63,970 nucleotides of DNA, taken from NCBI RefSeq assembly GCF_000003815.2, contig NC_049993.1:21436649-21500618 (forward strand), read 5' to 3'. Below the pieces are notes generated by a model. The model did not search any database. It saw only the letters and a program-made list of their open reading frames with translations, and had not been told where the DNA came from. Position 1 is the first letter of the stretch. Each line of letters begins with the position of its first letter. This DNA comes from Branchiostoma floridae. Its lineage: Eukaryota > Chordata > Leptocardii > Amphioxiformes > Branchiostomatidae. A program made the translations under genes and the position numbers. Below, one piece after another: positions 9,501 to 23,432 of this stretch.

Positions 9501-12445
9501 CCTGGAGGGTGTAACTTGGGGGGACACAAGGTTACAGGGTGCCTAGAGCGGAATGTTTGTAGGCTAATCCTTTACGTTGCAAACGTGAAATAATGACACA
9601 AAAGTGTCAAAAAGTGACAAAAAGTAGTAGTAAATCTGATATTTCTTAATTCTAGAATATTTCAAATTTGAGCGCAAAAAACTGCGTAGTATGCCTTTAA
9701 CAGTTTATTTTGTTTTGTTTATAAATCATTGATATGCAAATTCCATTCTACCTTATTTACTTTACTTATCATCATGAGTTTGCTTGTATTGGCTGTATGT
9801 ATTTTCTTTGGCTTGTTGTATTATACTTTATGTTTGATGTATTTAAGTGTTTTGAACCTTTGTTTTATGATGTAACGCAGGGCACATTGAAAACCGCCGT
9901 AGTGGCGATATGTCGTCCCTGGCTAAATAAATAAATGAAATGAAATGAAATGTTTTTGATCAAACTATTTGTGGATAGCATGATGTGCCGGTTCAGTTTA
10001 GCTGCGACTGGCACCTTGCGTTGTCGCAAGCGGCGCGGCTGGGCGAGCGAAAATTATAATTTGTACGGCCAGCCCCGGCACGCTAGCGTACAAGTTAGGT
10101 TTTGACGAGTGTCAAGATTCCAAACAAAGTTCGTAGAATGCACTGTTCTTGGAGTGAGACCTTGAAAAACGGGTTTTTAATGAGATTATCGTATGCAAAA
10201 GGGTGCCGACACACAATCGTCAACAATCATGACAATAGCAAAACAAACAGTGTGTGGCTTTCTGACAATGGGCTGTCCGGGCGTCCCCAAGCCGTAGCTT
10301 CCCTCTTTCCAACTTGGCCTTCTTGCTTCAATCAACGATTTTTTTTCCGTCAAGGTTGACGGATTGGTTGAATTTTTTTTCCGTCAGACGCAGCAAATTT
10401 CCGTCAATTGACGGAAAAACGGACGCTGGCTAAAGCCCTGCTCATTGGCCAAACAGCTGTAGAGAACAGAGCTGATGTAACAAGATTTCTGACTGGCTGA
10501 TCAGGGAACAGAGCTCATGTAAAAAGATTTCTGATTGGCTGATCAGGGAACAGAGCTCATGTAAAAAGACTTCTGACTGGCTGATCAGGGAACAGAGCTC
10601 ATGTAAAAAGATTTCTGATTGGCTGATCAGGGAACAGAGCTGATGTAAAAAGATTTCTGACTGGCTGATCAGGGAACAGAGCTGATGTAAAAAGATTTCT
10701 GACTGGCTGATCAGGGAATAGGGCTGTTGTAACAAGATTCCTGATTGGCTGAACAGGAACAGAGCTACTGTAAGGAGCCATCTGATAGGCCAGATGTATT
10801 TACCGTTCCCACGGAGCTTGAGTCGGCCCCGCCCTGCCCGAACAGTTTGCTGCCAGAGTGGTGCGGCGCGTTCGGGTCCACGATCAGCAGCGGCTGCGGA
10901 GTCACGTCGTTTCCGGCGTCGTCAAGGACAACCACGTTCGGCCCCTTGCTGCGCTGCGTCACCCCGCCCTTCCCATCATCCAACACCACGCTCTTCTTGC
11001 TGGTCGACCCCGCAACCTGGCTGCGCGTGGAGCCCACCATCATGGAGCTCTTAGTGTGCTGGAACGTGCTGCGCAGCATGCTCTTCTGGGGGGCACCCCT
11101 AAATAAACAAACAAACAAACAACAAATAAACACATAATCATGGAGCTCTTGGTGTGCTGGAACGTGCTGCGCAGCATGCTCTTCTGGGGGGCACCCCTAA
11201 ATAAACAAACAAACAAACAACAAATAAACACATAAGCACAGCTCTGTGTACGGTCCCAAAATCACAGCTATGTGTACGGTCCCAGAATCACAGCTCTGTG
11301 TACGGTCCCACAATCACAGCTCTGTGTATGGTCCCAAAATCACAGCTCTGTGTACGGTCCCAGAATCACAGCTCTGTGTACGGTCCGAGAATCACAGCTC
11401 TGTGTACGGTCCCACAATCACAGCTCTGTGTATGGTCCCAGAATCACAGCTCTGTGTACGGTCCCACAATCACAGCTCTGTGTACGGTCCCAAAATCACA
11501 GCTCTGTGTACGGTTCCACAATCACAGCTCTGTGTACGGTCCCACAATCACAGCTCTGTGTATGGTCCCAGAATCACAGCTATGTGTACGGTCCCAAAAT
11601 TCACAGCTCTGTGTACGGTCCCACAATCACAGCTCTGTGTACGGTCCCACAATCACAGCTCTGTGTACGGTCCCACAATCACAGCTCTGTGTATGGTCCC
11701 AGAATCACAGCTATGTGTACGGTCCCAAAATCACAGCTCTGTGTACGGTCCCACAATCACAGCTCTGTGTACGGTCCCATAATCACAGCTCTGTGTATGG
11801 TCCCATAATCACAGCTCTCTGTACGGTCCCAAAATTCACAGCTCTGTGTACGGTCCCACAATCACAGCTCTGTGTACGGTCCCAAAATCACAGCTCTGTG
11901 TACGGTCCCAGAATCACAGCTCTGTGTACGGTCCCATAATCACAGCTCTCTGTACGGTCCCAAAATCACAGCTCTGTGTACGGTCCCAGAATCACAGCTC
12001 TGTGTACGGTCCCATAATCACAGCTCTCTGTACGGTCCCATAATCACAGCTATGTGTACGGTCCCACAATCACAGCTCTGTGTACGGTCCCATAATCACA
12101 GCTCTGTGTACGGTCCCATAATCACAGCTATGTGTACGGTCCCACAATCACAGCTCTGTGTACGGTCCCAGAATCACAGCTCTGTGTACCATCCCAGTTG
12201 GTTATGTGTCTGTTCTAAATTCCAACGCCGTTCAGGCTACCATTTTGTGTATGTCTGTTTAATATGTTGAATCAAAAAGGAAAGGAAAGGATGTTTCTCA
12301 CTTCGCCCCCCTCCCCCTTTGGTGCCACTACGCTAGGGAACTGAAGTTCGATCTCGATCCAAGAGAATGAAAATAAGAAAATCTCGGCATTTCTTTACCC
12401 TGCCATGCTGGGCGCCTTACTCCTTCCTTTAGCCGACGCTGACAT
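551..12445 (-). CDS. DNAI4: Axonemal dynein intermediate chain 4 (WDR78), 5' part, 13 exons
   Basis: DNAI4/WDR78 is the intermediate chain of the inner-arm I1/f dynein of motile cilia, with a disordered N-terminus and a C-terminal WD40 propeller. I read 13 exons on the minus strand: 12445-12399, 11098-10804, 7798-7719, 7278-7196, 6603-6422, 5945-5838, 4111-4042, 3939-3805, 3196-3066, 2890-2788, 1415-1261, 826-740 and 628-551. All are bounded by AG/GT and all phases agree, giving 518 codons with no stop. Recognisable family segments are GNDVTPQPL (exon 2), RREEVREIL (exon 5), ERGMQTFNDAPKNKEVQ (exon 6), SLQHDLFVMERVV (exon 10), CELTDGRNVSCLSWNKANP (exon 11) and DLIAVGYGQFGF (exon 12). The start at 12445 (MSASAKGRSK) joins exon 2 in phase. 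The first WD repeats are present; the rest should lie left of position 1. Exon edges are repeated in the adjacent minisatellites. The identification rests on recalled family sequence. Confidence 0.9.
1036..1260 (-). repeat. Donor-side minisatellite of DNAI4 exon 11
   Basis: Two extra copies of the exon 11 tail (minus-strand residues DGRNVSCLSWNKANP) plus a gttagtacac-type donor (gtcagt at the true exon) and a TTTG spacer lie directly downstream of the true exon end at 1261. The unit is about 100 bp. Confidence 0.85.
1416..1560 (-). repeat. Acceptor-side partial duplication of DNAI4 exon 11
   Basis: A second copy of the exon 11 head (poly-C tract, AG, then the VDREVPEDPPP coding stretch in slightly mutated form) lies at about 1505-1560, just upstream (minus sense) of the real exon. 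It is separated from it by an ATCAC-rich spacer. Exon 11 is therefore duplicated at both edges. Confidence 0.7.
1681..1861. other. Assembly gap, 181 N
   Basis: Run of N between DNAI4 exons 10 and 11, inside the minisatellite-bearing intron. The phases of exons 10 and 11 match directly, so no coding exon need be missing here. Confidence 0.99.
1862..2815 (-). repeat. Donor-side minisatellite of DNAI4 exon 10, about two dozen copies
   Basis: The tail of exon 10 (coding GMDELTG on the minus strand) plus a gtacgtacc donor is repeated in units of roughly 30-37 bp with two spacer variants, reaching to the gap. The true exon end is at 2788. Many frames stay open because of the repetition, but this is intron. 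Almost every unit keeps an intact G|GT donor. Confidence 0.92.
3420..3804 (-). repeat. Donor-side minisatellite of DNAI4 exon 8
   Basis: At least two diverged copies of the exon 8 tail (VEGSMRxGS, then GQSGR-like codons) plus gtgagt, at about 3480-3530 and 3613-3670. They are separated by many copies of a short ccccctgtgccctga motif. The true exon ends at 3805. Confidence 0.8.
4197..4780. other. Intronic sequence without recognised feature
   Basis: AT-rich intron between DNAI4 exons 6 and 7. I see no coding exon, TIR pair or tandem array before the minisatellite that starts at about 4785. Confidence 0.6.
4785..5830 (-). repeat. 40-bp minisatellite carrying gtaagt donors in DNAI4 intron 6
   Basis: About 26 copies of a 40-bp unit (tacttacgtgatgtcgggta plus gttacagcagtagatatggt) fill the intron directly downstream of exon 6, which ends at 5838. 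In the sense of the gene each copy contains CATCAC|gtaagtaacc, a good donor. Here the copied stretch is not an obvious copy of the exon tail. Confidence 0.92.
6047..6361. mobile_element. hAT-like MITE, about 315 bp
   Basis: Begins CAGGGTTGGA and ends with the inverted form tccaaccctg, the CAGGG-type terminus common in hAT elements. The inside carries several gggcaagtgaaat motifs. No clean 8-bp target duplication can be read, so the boundaries are approximate. Confidence 0.6.
6604..6760 (-). repeat. Acceptor-side partial copies of DNAI4 exon 5
   Basis: Upstream (minus sense) of exon 5 there is a mutated copy of its head (KTRPEEVREVLMEDD) with its own preceding sequence at about 6640-6690, and a shorter one at about 6720-6745. 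A TTTG spacer separates the copy from the true exon at 6603. Confidence 0.75.
6890..7195 (-). repeat. Donor-side minisatellite after DNAI4 exon 4
   Basis: Around nine copies of a 28-40 bp unit (ggacagcccagggcaaggtc plus atgactta). In the gene's sense each unit carries GTAAGTCATGACC or a close variant. The exon 4 donor itself is gtcacgacc at 7195. Confidence 0.8.
7320..7545 (+). repeat. 45-bp minisatellite, five copies, DNAI4 intron 3
   Basis: Five copies of tactggccacacctacatca followed by tatctcagttatctctgtaggtaca. It lies just upstream (minus sense) of exon 4. No coding copy was recognised in it. Confidence 0.9.
8612..9960 (+). mobile_element. Truncated LINE 3' end (RT C-terminus) nested in hAT element
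   Basis: The frame 8612-9004 reads ILKKLQNRAGRVILGCDLY, then TPSETIMHTLGWTPVV, then KALNGMSPPHISGLF and GAVLWNSLPARVKAA, and stops at 9004. LQNRAxRVI and LWNSLP are typical of the end of jockey/CR1-type reverse transcriptase ORFs. The 5' part including the catalytic domain is absent. The 3' tail resumes at 9701 after a nested MITE and ends in a (TGAAA)n run near 9955. It is a dead 5'-truncated insertion. Confidence 0.85.
9005..9696. mobile_element. TTAA-flanked MITE, 692 bp, nested in the LINE
   Basis: Perfect terminal inverted repeats AGGCATACTACG / CGTAGTATGCCT are flanked by TTAA at 9001-9004 and 9697-9700. TTAA target duplications are made by piggyBac and Kolobok transposases; the AGG terminus does not decide between them. 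The insertion hit the TTAA that includes the LINE ORF stop codon. No coding capacity is seen. Confidence 0.88.
10441..10790. repeat. 45-bp minisatellite in DNAI4 intron 2
   Basis: About seven copies of a unit containing acagagctgatgtaaaaaga and tttctgactggctgatcagg. One unit to the left of the hAT element (about 7880-7913) is continuous with it, showing that the transposon inserted into this array. Confidence 0.9.
11099..11235 (-). repeat. Acceptor-side duplication of DNAI4 exon 2 head
   Basis: A near-perfect second copy of the exon 2 acceptor (tgtttatttag) and its first about 60 coding bases lies at 11135-11210, upstream in the gene's sense. The copied bases encode GAPQKSMLRSTFQHTKSSM, as in the real exon that starts at 11098. 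Confidence 0.9.
11236..12195. repeat. 26-bp minisatellite, about 37 copies, DNAI4 intron 1
   Basis: Unit cacagctctgtgtacggtcc plus caaaat. Because 26 is not a multiple of three, stop-free reading frames of about 180-210 codons (for example MYGPKITALCTVP) persist in three plus frames; they are artefacts of the repeat. No exon copy was recognised. Confidence 0.95.
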
Positions 12446-12855
12446 CCTGTAAAACTCCAGAAAGGGCCACAGACGTCTTCACGAAACCGCTAGAAGTCGG
12501 GAAAGCTAATGTTGATGTTGCTAAGAGCACCCGCATAAATTAACTGTTGAGGTCAATAGTTTGAGAAGTAAGCGAACCTCTCATTGGTCAGTTCAATCTG
12601 CCGCATTGAGTCGGGTTTCTTCCTGTCTTGATACAACTAGAGATATTTTCAAAGTGAACGTTATAAATTTTGTTACGCATAATATTTAGAGCCCAACAGA
12701 AGCAATTACGTGGAAAATTTGCATTTTATACTGTAGATGGAAGACACCAAATATCCAGCCTAGTGATCAGCCATCCAATCACAGCAGGCGTAACAACCTA
12801 ATAATCATGTAAATAACATCCGGGTCACCTTTGCTATCCCATAATATTATTCAAC
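12446..12855. promoter_or_regulatory. Bidirectional promoter between DNAI4 and MIER1
   Basis: Only 410 bp separate the DNAI4 start codon (12445, minus) from the proposed MIER1 start (12856, plus). There is no TATA box. A CCAAT (12775 region, ccaatcacagc) and an ATGGCGGAG at the MIER1 start, resembling a YY1 site, are visible. gttgctaagagcac at 12517-12530 is a weak match to an RFX X-box half-site, which would fit a ciliary gene. Function is inferred from position. Confidence 0.6.
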
Positions 12856-17885
<5,030 letters not shown>

Positions 17886-18277
17886 TGTTAGCTGGGGGGG
17901 AGGGGGGCAACAACTTACCTCGCGGGCAGCCGAGATGTACATATGTGAATAACGGCTTCCCAGTCAAGTGTTACAGGAGGGAGGACAAAAGGCCAGGATC
18001 CAACGCTTCAAATATTCACATACTCATGGAACCAACGCTTCAAACATCCATACACTCTTTTTTTGAAATTTTGGGGTCCGCTAAGTTCTCAGAAAACAGC
18101 TGAACTTTCCAAATTCTCATCTGTAGGTTTGTGCAATCATGACTCTTGCCACGTATTTTGCTACACTGTTTGCTAAAACTGGTAACATGAAGTGACAAAA
18201 TGTAGGTACAACTGGCAACATGCAGAAAGTTCACCTGTATGACATGGCAAGGAAAACTTGGAGAATTGCAGAAAATA

Positions 18278-18377
18278 NNNNNNNNNNNNNNNNNNNNNNN
18301 NNNNNNNNNNNNNNNNNNNNNNNNNNNNNNNNNNNNNNNNNNNNNNNNNNNNNNNNNNNNNNNNNNNNNNNNNNNNN
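18278..18377. other. Assembly gap, 100 N
   Basis: Separates MIER1 3' flanking sequence from displaced DNAI4 exons. In the second copy (28858 onward) the MIER1 flank continues without those exons. Confidence 0.98.
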
Positions 18378-18588
18378 GGAAACGGAAACTTGTTTTGGGC
18401 TGCAGGAAACTGACACTTGTTTTGGGCTGCAGAAAACTGAAACTTCTGAAGTTTCTCACCGTGGAAGAGAAGAAGTTGATGGCCGGTGACGTCATGTCAT
18501 GTGACCAGAGTCGGACGCTCCAGTCCGCACTGCAGCTCAGGAAGATGTCGGGCGCAAACGGCGACCACGTGATCTTGTAGACGGGACC

Positions 18589-20370
18589 CTGCACAGAAGA
18601 GGACAAAAACAGGACAGAATCAGACGGGACCCTGCACAGAACAGGACAAAAACAGGACAGAATCAGAACGGAGACCACGTGATCTTGTAGACGGGACCCT
18701 GCACAGAACAGCACAAAAACAGGACAGAATCAGACGGGACCCTGCACGGAACAGGACAAAAACAGGACAGAATCAGACGGGACCCTGCACAGAACAGGAC
18801 AAAAACAGGACAGAATCAGAATGGAGACCACGTGATCTTGTAGACGGGACCCTGCACAGAACAGGACAAAAACAGGACAGAATCAGACGGGACCCTGCAC
18901 GGAACAGGACAAAAACAGGACAGAATCAGACGGGACCCTGCACAGAACAGGACAAAAACAGGACAGAATCAGAATGGAGACCACGTGATCTTGTAGACGG
19001 GACCCTGCACGGAACAGGACAAAAACAGGACAGAATCAGACGGGACCCTGCACAGAACAGGACAAAAACAGGACAGAATCAGAACAGAGACCACGTGATC
19101 TTGTAGACGGGACCCTGCACAGAACAGCACAAAAACAGGACAGAATCAGAACGGAGACCACGTGATCTTGTAGACGGGACCCTGCACAGAACAGGACAAA
19201 AACAGGACAGAATCAGAACGGAGACCACGTGATCTTGTAGACGGGACCCTGCACAGAACAGCACAAAAACAGGACAGAATCAGACGGGACCCTGCACGGA
19301 ACAGGACAAAAACAGGACAGAATCAGACGGGACCCTGCACAGAACAGGACAAAAACAGGACAGAATCAGAATGGAGACCACGTGATCTTGTAGACGGGAC
19401 CCTGCACAGAACAGGACAAAAACAGGACAGAATCAGACGGGACCCTGCACGGAACAGGACAAAAACAGGACAGAATCAGAACGGAGACCACGTGATCTTG
19501 TAGACGGGACCCTGCACAGAACAGCACAAAAACAGGACAGAATCAGAACGGAGACCACGTGATCTTGTAGACGGGACCCTGCACGGAACAGGACAAAAAC
19601 AGGACAGAATCAGACGGGACCCTGCACAGAACAGGACAAACCCTGCTCAGAACAGCACAAAAACAGGACAGAATCAGACGGGACCCTGCACGGAACAGGA
19701 CAAAAACAGGACAGAATCAGAACGGAGACCGCGTGATCTTGTAGACGGGACCCTGCACAGAACAGGACAAAAACAGGACAGAATCAGACGGGACCCTGCA
19801 CGGAACAGGACAAAAACAGGACAGAATCAGAATGGAGACCGCGTGATCTTGTAGACGGGACCCTACACGGAACAGGACAAAAACAGGACAGAATCAGATG
19901 GGACCCTGCACAGAACAGGACAAAAACAGGACAGAATCAGACGGGACCCTGCACAGAACAGGACAAAAACAGGACAGAATCAGAACGGAGACCACGTGAT
20001 CTTGTAGACGGGACCCTGCACAGAACAGCACAAAAACAGGACAGAATCAGATGGGACCCTGCACAGAACAGGACAAAAACAGGACAGAATCAGACGGGAC
20101 CCTGCACAGAACAGGACAAAAACAGGACAGAATCAGAATGGAGACCGCGTGATCTTGTAGACGGGACCCTGCACGGAACAGGACAAAAACAGGACAGAAT
20201 CAGAATGGAGACCGCGTGATCTTGTAGACGGGACCCTGCACGGAACAGGACAAAAACAGGACAGAATCAGAATGGAGACCACGTGATCTTGTAGACGGGA
20301 CCCTACACGGAACAGGACAAAAACAGGACAGAATCAGAACGGAGACCGCGTGATCTTGTAGACGGGGAAA
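18589..20370 (-). repeat. Acceptor-side minisatellite of the DNAI4 GPVYKITW exon, 1.8 kb
   Basis: Dozens of units made of gggaccctgcacagaacagg, acaaaaacaggacagaatca and, in many, gaacggagaccacgtgatctt. In the minus sense each full unit contains ttctgtgcag|GGTCCCGTCTACAAGATCAC, that is the exon acceptor plus GPVYKIT codons. It is the longest junction array in the window. Confidence 0.93.
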
Positions 20371-20700
20371 TGAGACAAAAACAGCACTTACTGTGTGCCC
20401 TGCGTACGAGTCCAGGTACTGCTCGTTGTAGGAACAGGAACCGGACAGTAACAGGACAGAAACAGGACAGAAACAGCCCTTACCGTGTGCCCGGCGTACG
20501 AGTCCAGGTACTGCTTGCTGTAGGAGAAGAAACAGGACAGTAACAGGACAGAAAGAGGACAGAAAGAGGACAGAAACAGGACAGAAACAGCCCTTACCGT
20601 GTGCCCAGAGTACGAGTCCAGGTACTGCTTGTTGTAGGAGCAGAAACCGGACAGTAACAGGACAGTAACAGGACAGAAACAGTACAGAAACAGCCCTTAC
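20371..20700 (-). repeat. Donor-side minisatellite of the DNAI4 HIHKCSCSYNEQ exon
   Basis: Three further copies of the exon tail (SYNEQYLDSYAGHT-like codons) plus gtaaggg are separated by acaggacagtaacagg spacers. The true exon ends at 20701. Confidence 0.9.
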
Positions 20701-20924
20701 CGTGTGCCCAGCGTACGAGTCCAGGTACTGCTCATTGTAGGAACAGGAACACTTGTGGATGTGGCCCTCCTCGGTCCCCGCCAGGTAGCTGCACAGGAAG
20801 TAATGGGGAATTATGGGTAGGCTGAACAGTGTAGTAGTATGGGTAGGTCATGTAGGCATTACAACTAATAGAATTACTGGATGTGACTTCACCATCATTT
20901 CCATGGCAACACAAAACCCTATTC

Positions 20925-21235
20925 CTTATCTAAAACTGCTCAGTAGAAGGCGCAGTTCGGCTCACATGTTGGGGTCCTTATTTAAAACTTCTCAGAAGAA
21001 GGGAAAGCGCAGGTTGACTCACATGTTGGGGTCCTTATTTAAAACTTCTCAGAAGAAGGGAAAGCGCGGGTTGACTCACATGTTGGGGTCCTTATTTAAA
21101 ACTTCTCAGAAGAAGGGAAAGCGCAGGTTGACTCACATGTTGGGGTCCTTATCTAAAACTTCTCAGAAGAAGGAAAAGCGCAGGTTGACTCACATGTTGG
21201 GGTCCTTATTTAAAACTGCTCAGAAGAAGGGAAAG
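20925..21235 (-). repeat. Donor-side minisatellite of the DNAI4 'KDPN' exon
   Basis: Five to six 56-bp units, minus sense NKDPNAT|gtgagtc (AAC AT plus donor). The split codon AT|C restores Ile with the next exon at 20788. The complete exon is not found above 21235, where the sequence switches to that shared with 30190. Confidence 0.85.
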
Positions 21236-21261
21236 CACACCTGTCTGATGTTCACCTTTAC

Positions 21262-21335
21262 CTGCCCTGAACCAGGTTAGACAGCAGCACTGATGCGTCT
21301 GGTTTGGTCACGATAACCTGTCCGCTAGGCCTAGC
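21262..21335 (-). CDS. Unidentified minus-strand exon, copy 1
   Basis: Minus strand: acceptor ctaggcctag, then codons reading GQVIVTKPDASVLLSNLVQG, then the gtaaag donor. The same exon is at 30231-30303 in the second copy with one or two changes. I cannot assign it to a family; it may belong to a small gene between MIER1 and DCAF11. Conservation between copies is expected from allelism and is not independent evidence. Confidence 0.35.
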
Positions 21336-21484
21336 CAAGTCTCATAATGAAATGGTACTTTGTGCAAAATTAAAAAAAAAAGAAACTAGCTTTTACCTGG
21401 ATAAGGCAGATTAAATGGAAAGTAGCCTCATAGCCATGTTTGTACAGTCTCACCTGCAGTCAACTTTCTATTCTCAACTCAGAA

Positions 21485-22035
21485 ATGAGGAACTGTTGCA
21501 ACAGGACCTACAGTGCTACACTGTAGCAGTTGGACAGGAACTGTAGCCACACGACCTACAGTGCTACACTGTAGCAGCTGAATAGGAACTGTAGACACAG
21601 GACCTACAGTGCTACATTGTAGCAGCTGAATAGGAACTGTAGCTACAGGACCTATAGTGCTACATTGTAGCAGCTGAATAGGAACTGTAGACACAGGACC
21701 TACAGTGCTACATTGTAGCAGCTGAACAGGAACTGTAGCCACAGGACCTATAGTGCTACATTGTAGCAGCTGGACAGGAACTGTAGCCACAGGACCTATA
21801 GTGCTACATTGTAGCAGCTGGACAGGAACTGTAGCCACACGACCTACAGTGCTACATTGTAGCAGCTGGACAGGAACTGTAGCCACAGGACCTATAGTGC
21901 TACATTGTAGCAGCTGAACAGGAACTGTAGCCACAGGACCTAGTGCCACTCTTAGCAGTTGGACTGGGACTGTAGCATACAGGACCTACAGTGCAACATT
22001 GTAGCAGTTGGAAAGGAACTGTAGCATACAGGAGC
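21485..22035. repeat. 48-bp minisatellite (ctacagtgctacattgtagc), copy 1
   Basis: About eleven units of cctacagtgctacattgtag followed by cagctgaacaggaactgtagccacagga. 48 is a multiple of three, so a long GPVATVPVQLLQCSTI frame appears on the minus strand; I treat it as repeat. The internal palindrome ctacantgtag makes each unit a small hairpin. Confidence 0.92.
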
Positions 22036-22089
22036 AAAGGAGGGAGTTTACCTCATGTCAAATAAAATGGCCTTAAACAGGCACCACTT

Positions 22090-22790
22090 GAGAAACGTCT
22101 AGCAGTGAATCTGTGCTTGTATGGCTGGCCGTGAATCTGTGCTTGTATGGCTGGATGTGAACTTGTGCTTGTACGTCTAGCCGCGAATCTTTGCTTGTAA
22201 GTCTAGCCTTGAATGTGTGGTTGTAATGTCTAGCCGTGAATGTGTGCTTGTATGTCTGGCCGTGAATGTGTGCTTGTATGTCTGGCCGTGAATGTGTGCT
22301 TGTATGTCTAGCCGTGAATGTGTGCTTGTATGTCTGGCCGTGAATGTGTGCTTGTATGTCTGGCCGTGAATGTGTGCTTGTATGTTTGGCCGTGAACTTG
22401 TGCTTGTATGTTTGGCCGTGAACTTGTGCTTGTACGTATCGCCTTGAATCTTTGCTTGTAATGTCTAGCCGTGTATGTGTGCCTGTGCGTCTGGCCGTGA
22501 ATCTTTGCTTGTAAGTCTAGCCTTGTAGCGTAGAACGGGTTGACTCGCAGAACGGGTTGACTCGTAGAAAAGGTTGACTCGTAGAACGGGCTGACTCGTA
22601 GAACGGGCTGACTCGTAGAACGGGCTGACTCGTAGAACGGGCTGACGTGTACATCGGTCTGACGTGTAGAACGGTCTGACGTGTAGAACGGGTTGACTCG
22701 CAGAACGGGTTGCTTGTAATGTCTAGCCGTGTATGTGTGCCTGTATGTCTAGCCGTGAACCTGTGCCTGTATGTCTAGCTGTGAGAAGGA
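22090..22790. repeat. Mixed minisatellite (tgtctagccgtgaatctgtg and gtagaacgggttgactc), copy 1
   Basis: Units of about 25-30 bp of tgtatgtctggccgtgaatg and tgtgcttg, with a block of a 17-bp unit gtagaacgggttgactc at 22528-22700. The second copy carries the same array at 30975-32350 with two transposon insertions. Confidence 0.9.
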
Positions 22791-23432
22791 TGTGCATGTG
22801 GGAATGGTGGTATCTGCAGATCTGAAGGTCAAGTCTGAAAAGCGGATTCATAGCATCAAATGGCTAAATGAATACCAGCTCGTGTGTTTGTTTAGATTTT
22901 ATGAAGAATAAACGTCATGACACAGTATACAACAAACGAGATCATATAAACAGCAGATCTTTACTCGGCATCAAGTCCCACGCACCATCTGTACAAAACA
23001 TGGCAACCTTACATCACAGACAGACTGCTTGTAAATAGACCCTTCACTTCAACTTAGACGAAGACTGTACTGATGCTTGTTTGCAACAGTTTATGATGGT
23101 CTCAATAAGGTTCCTTCTCGATCCACTAACTCTCTCATGTAAAGGTAACATCAAGCCTTTATCCTACACACAGCACGACAGTTCCTATTAGAATGGCACC
23201 AGCAGAGTATATACACTCCTTAGACAACGGAGCCTCAGATCAGAAGTTTGTCTCTCTCTTTCAACCTCCTCGGCATCGCCCACAGCTCCAGACTTCCATG
23301 AGCAGGCTGGTGTAAACAATGCCTGCAGTGGCAGTTCCGTGTGGTTTGGTTTACTGTACTTGAATAGGCATCTCCGAAATTGTCCGTTTTTTTTACACAT
23401 GACGTCAATGCGCGTCGCCCCTAGTGATGACG

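Larger units (their letters stand above)
7914..10440. mobile_element. Non-autonomous hAT-type element, 2527 bp, with 8-bp TSD
   Basis: Perfect terminal inverted repeats CAGGGCTTTAGCCAGC (left end 7914, right end 10440) are flanked by the 8-bp direct duplication CTCATTGG at 7906-7913 and 10441-10448. TIRs of CAGGG type and 8-bp TSDs are hAT hallmarks. Sub-terminal ttttttccgtca motifs recur in both arms. No transposase frame is visible. The element sits inside a 45-bp tandem array (array unit at about 7880-7905, remainder 10449-10785) and contains a LINE 3' fragment, which in turn contains a TTAA-flanked MITE. Confidence 0.92.
18460..20788 (-). pseudogene. DNAI4: Displaced C-terminal WD40 exons of DNAI4
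   Basis: Two clean minus-strand exons: 20788-20701 (YLAGTEEGHIHKCSCSYNEQ, then YLDSYAGHT) and 18588-18460 (GPVYKITWSPFAPDIFLSCS, then ADWSVRLWSHDMTS). They are phase-consistent with each other and with the DPN-AT exon tail repeated at 20940-21235. These are family-typical DNAI4 residues that belong after the exons at 1-12 kb, so they lie on the wrong side of the gene start. The exon preceding DPN is cut at a junction near 21236. It may be a scaffolding error, a chimeric contig or a true partial duplication. I see no frame damage, so 'pseudogene' here means fragment. Confidence 0.8.

Noticed and set aside
11246-12270. Three overlapping 130-213-codon plus frames MYGPKITALCTVP
   Set aside because: Products of a 26-bp tandem repeat that is stop-free in all three plus frames; intron of DNAI4.
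21479-21949. 156-codon minus frame of GPVATVPVQLLQCSTI repeats
   Set aside because: 48-bp minisatellite, copy number differs between the two copies, no start context or domain.
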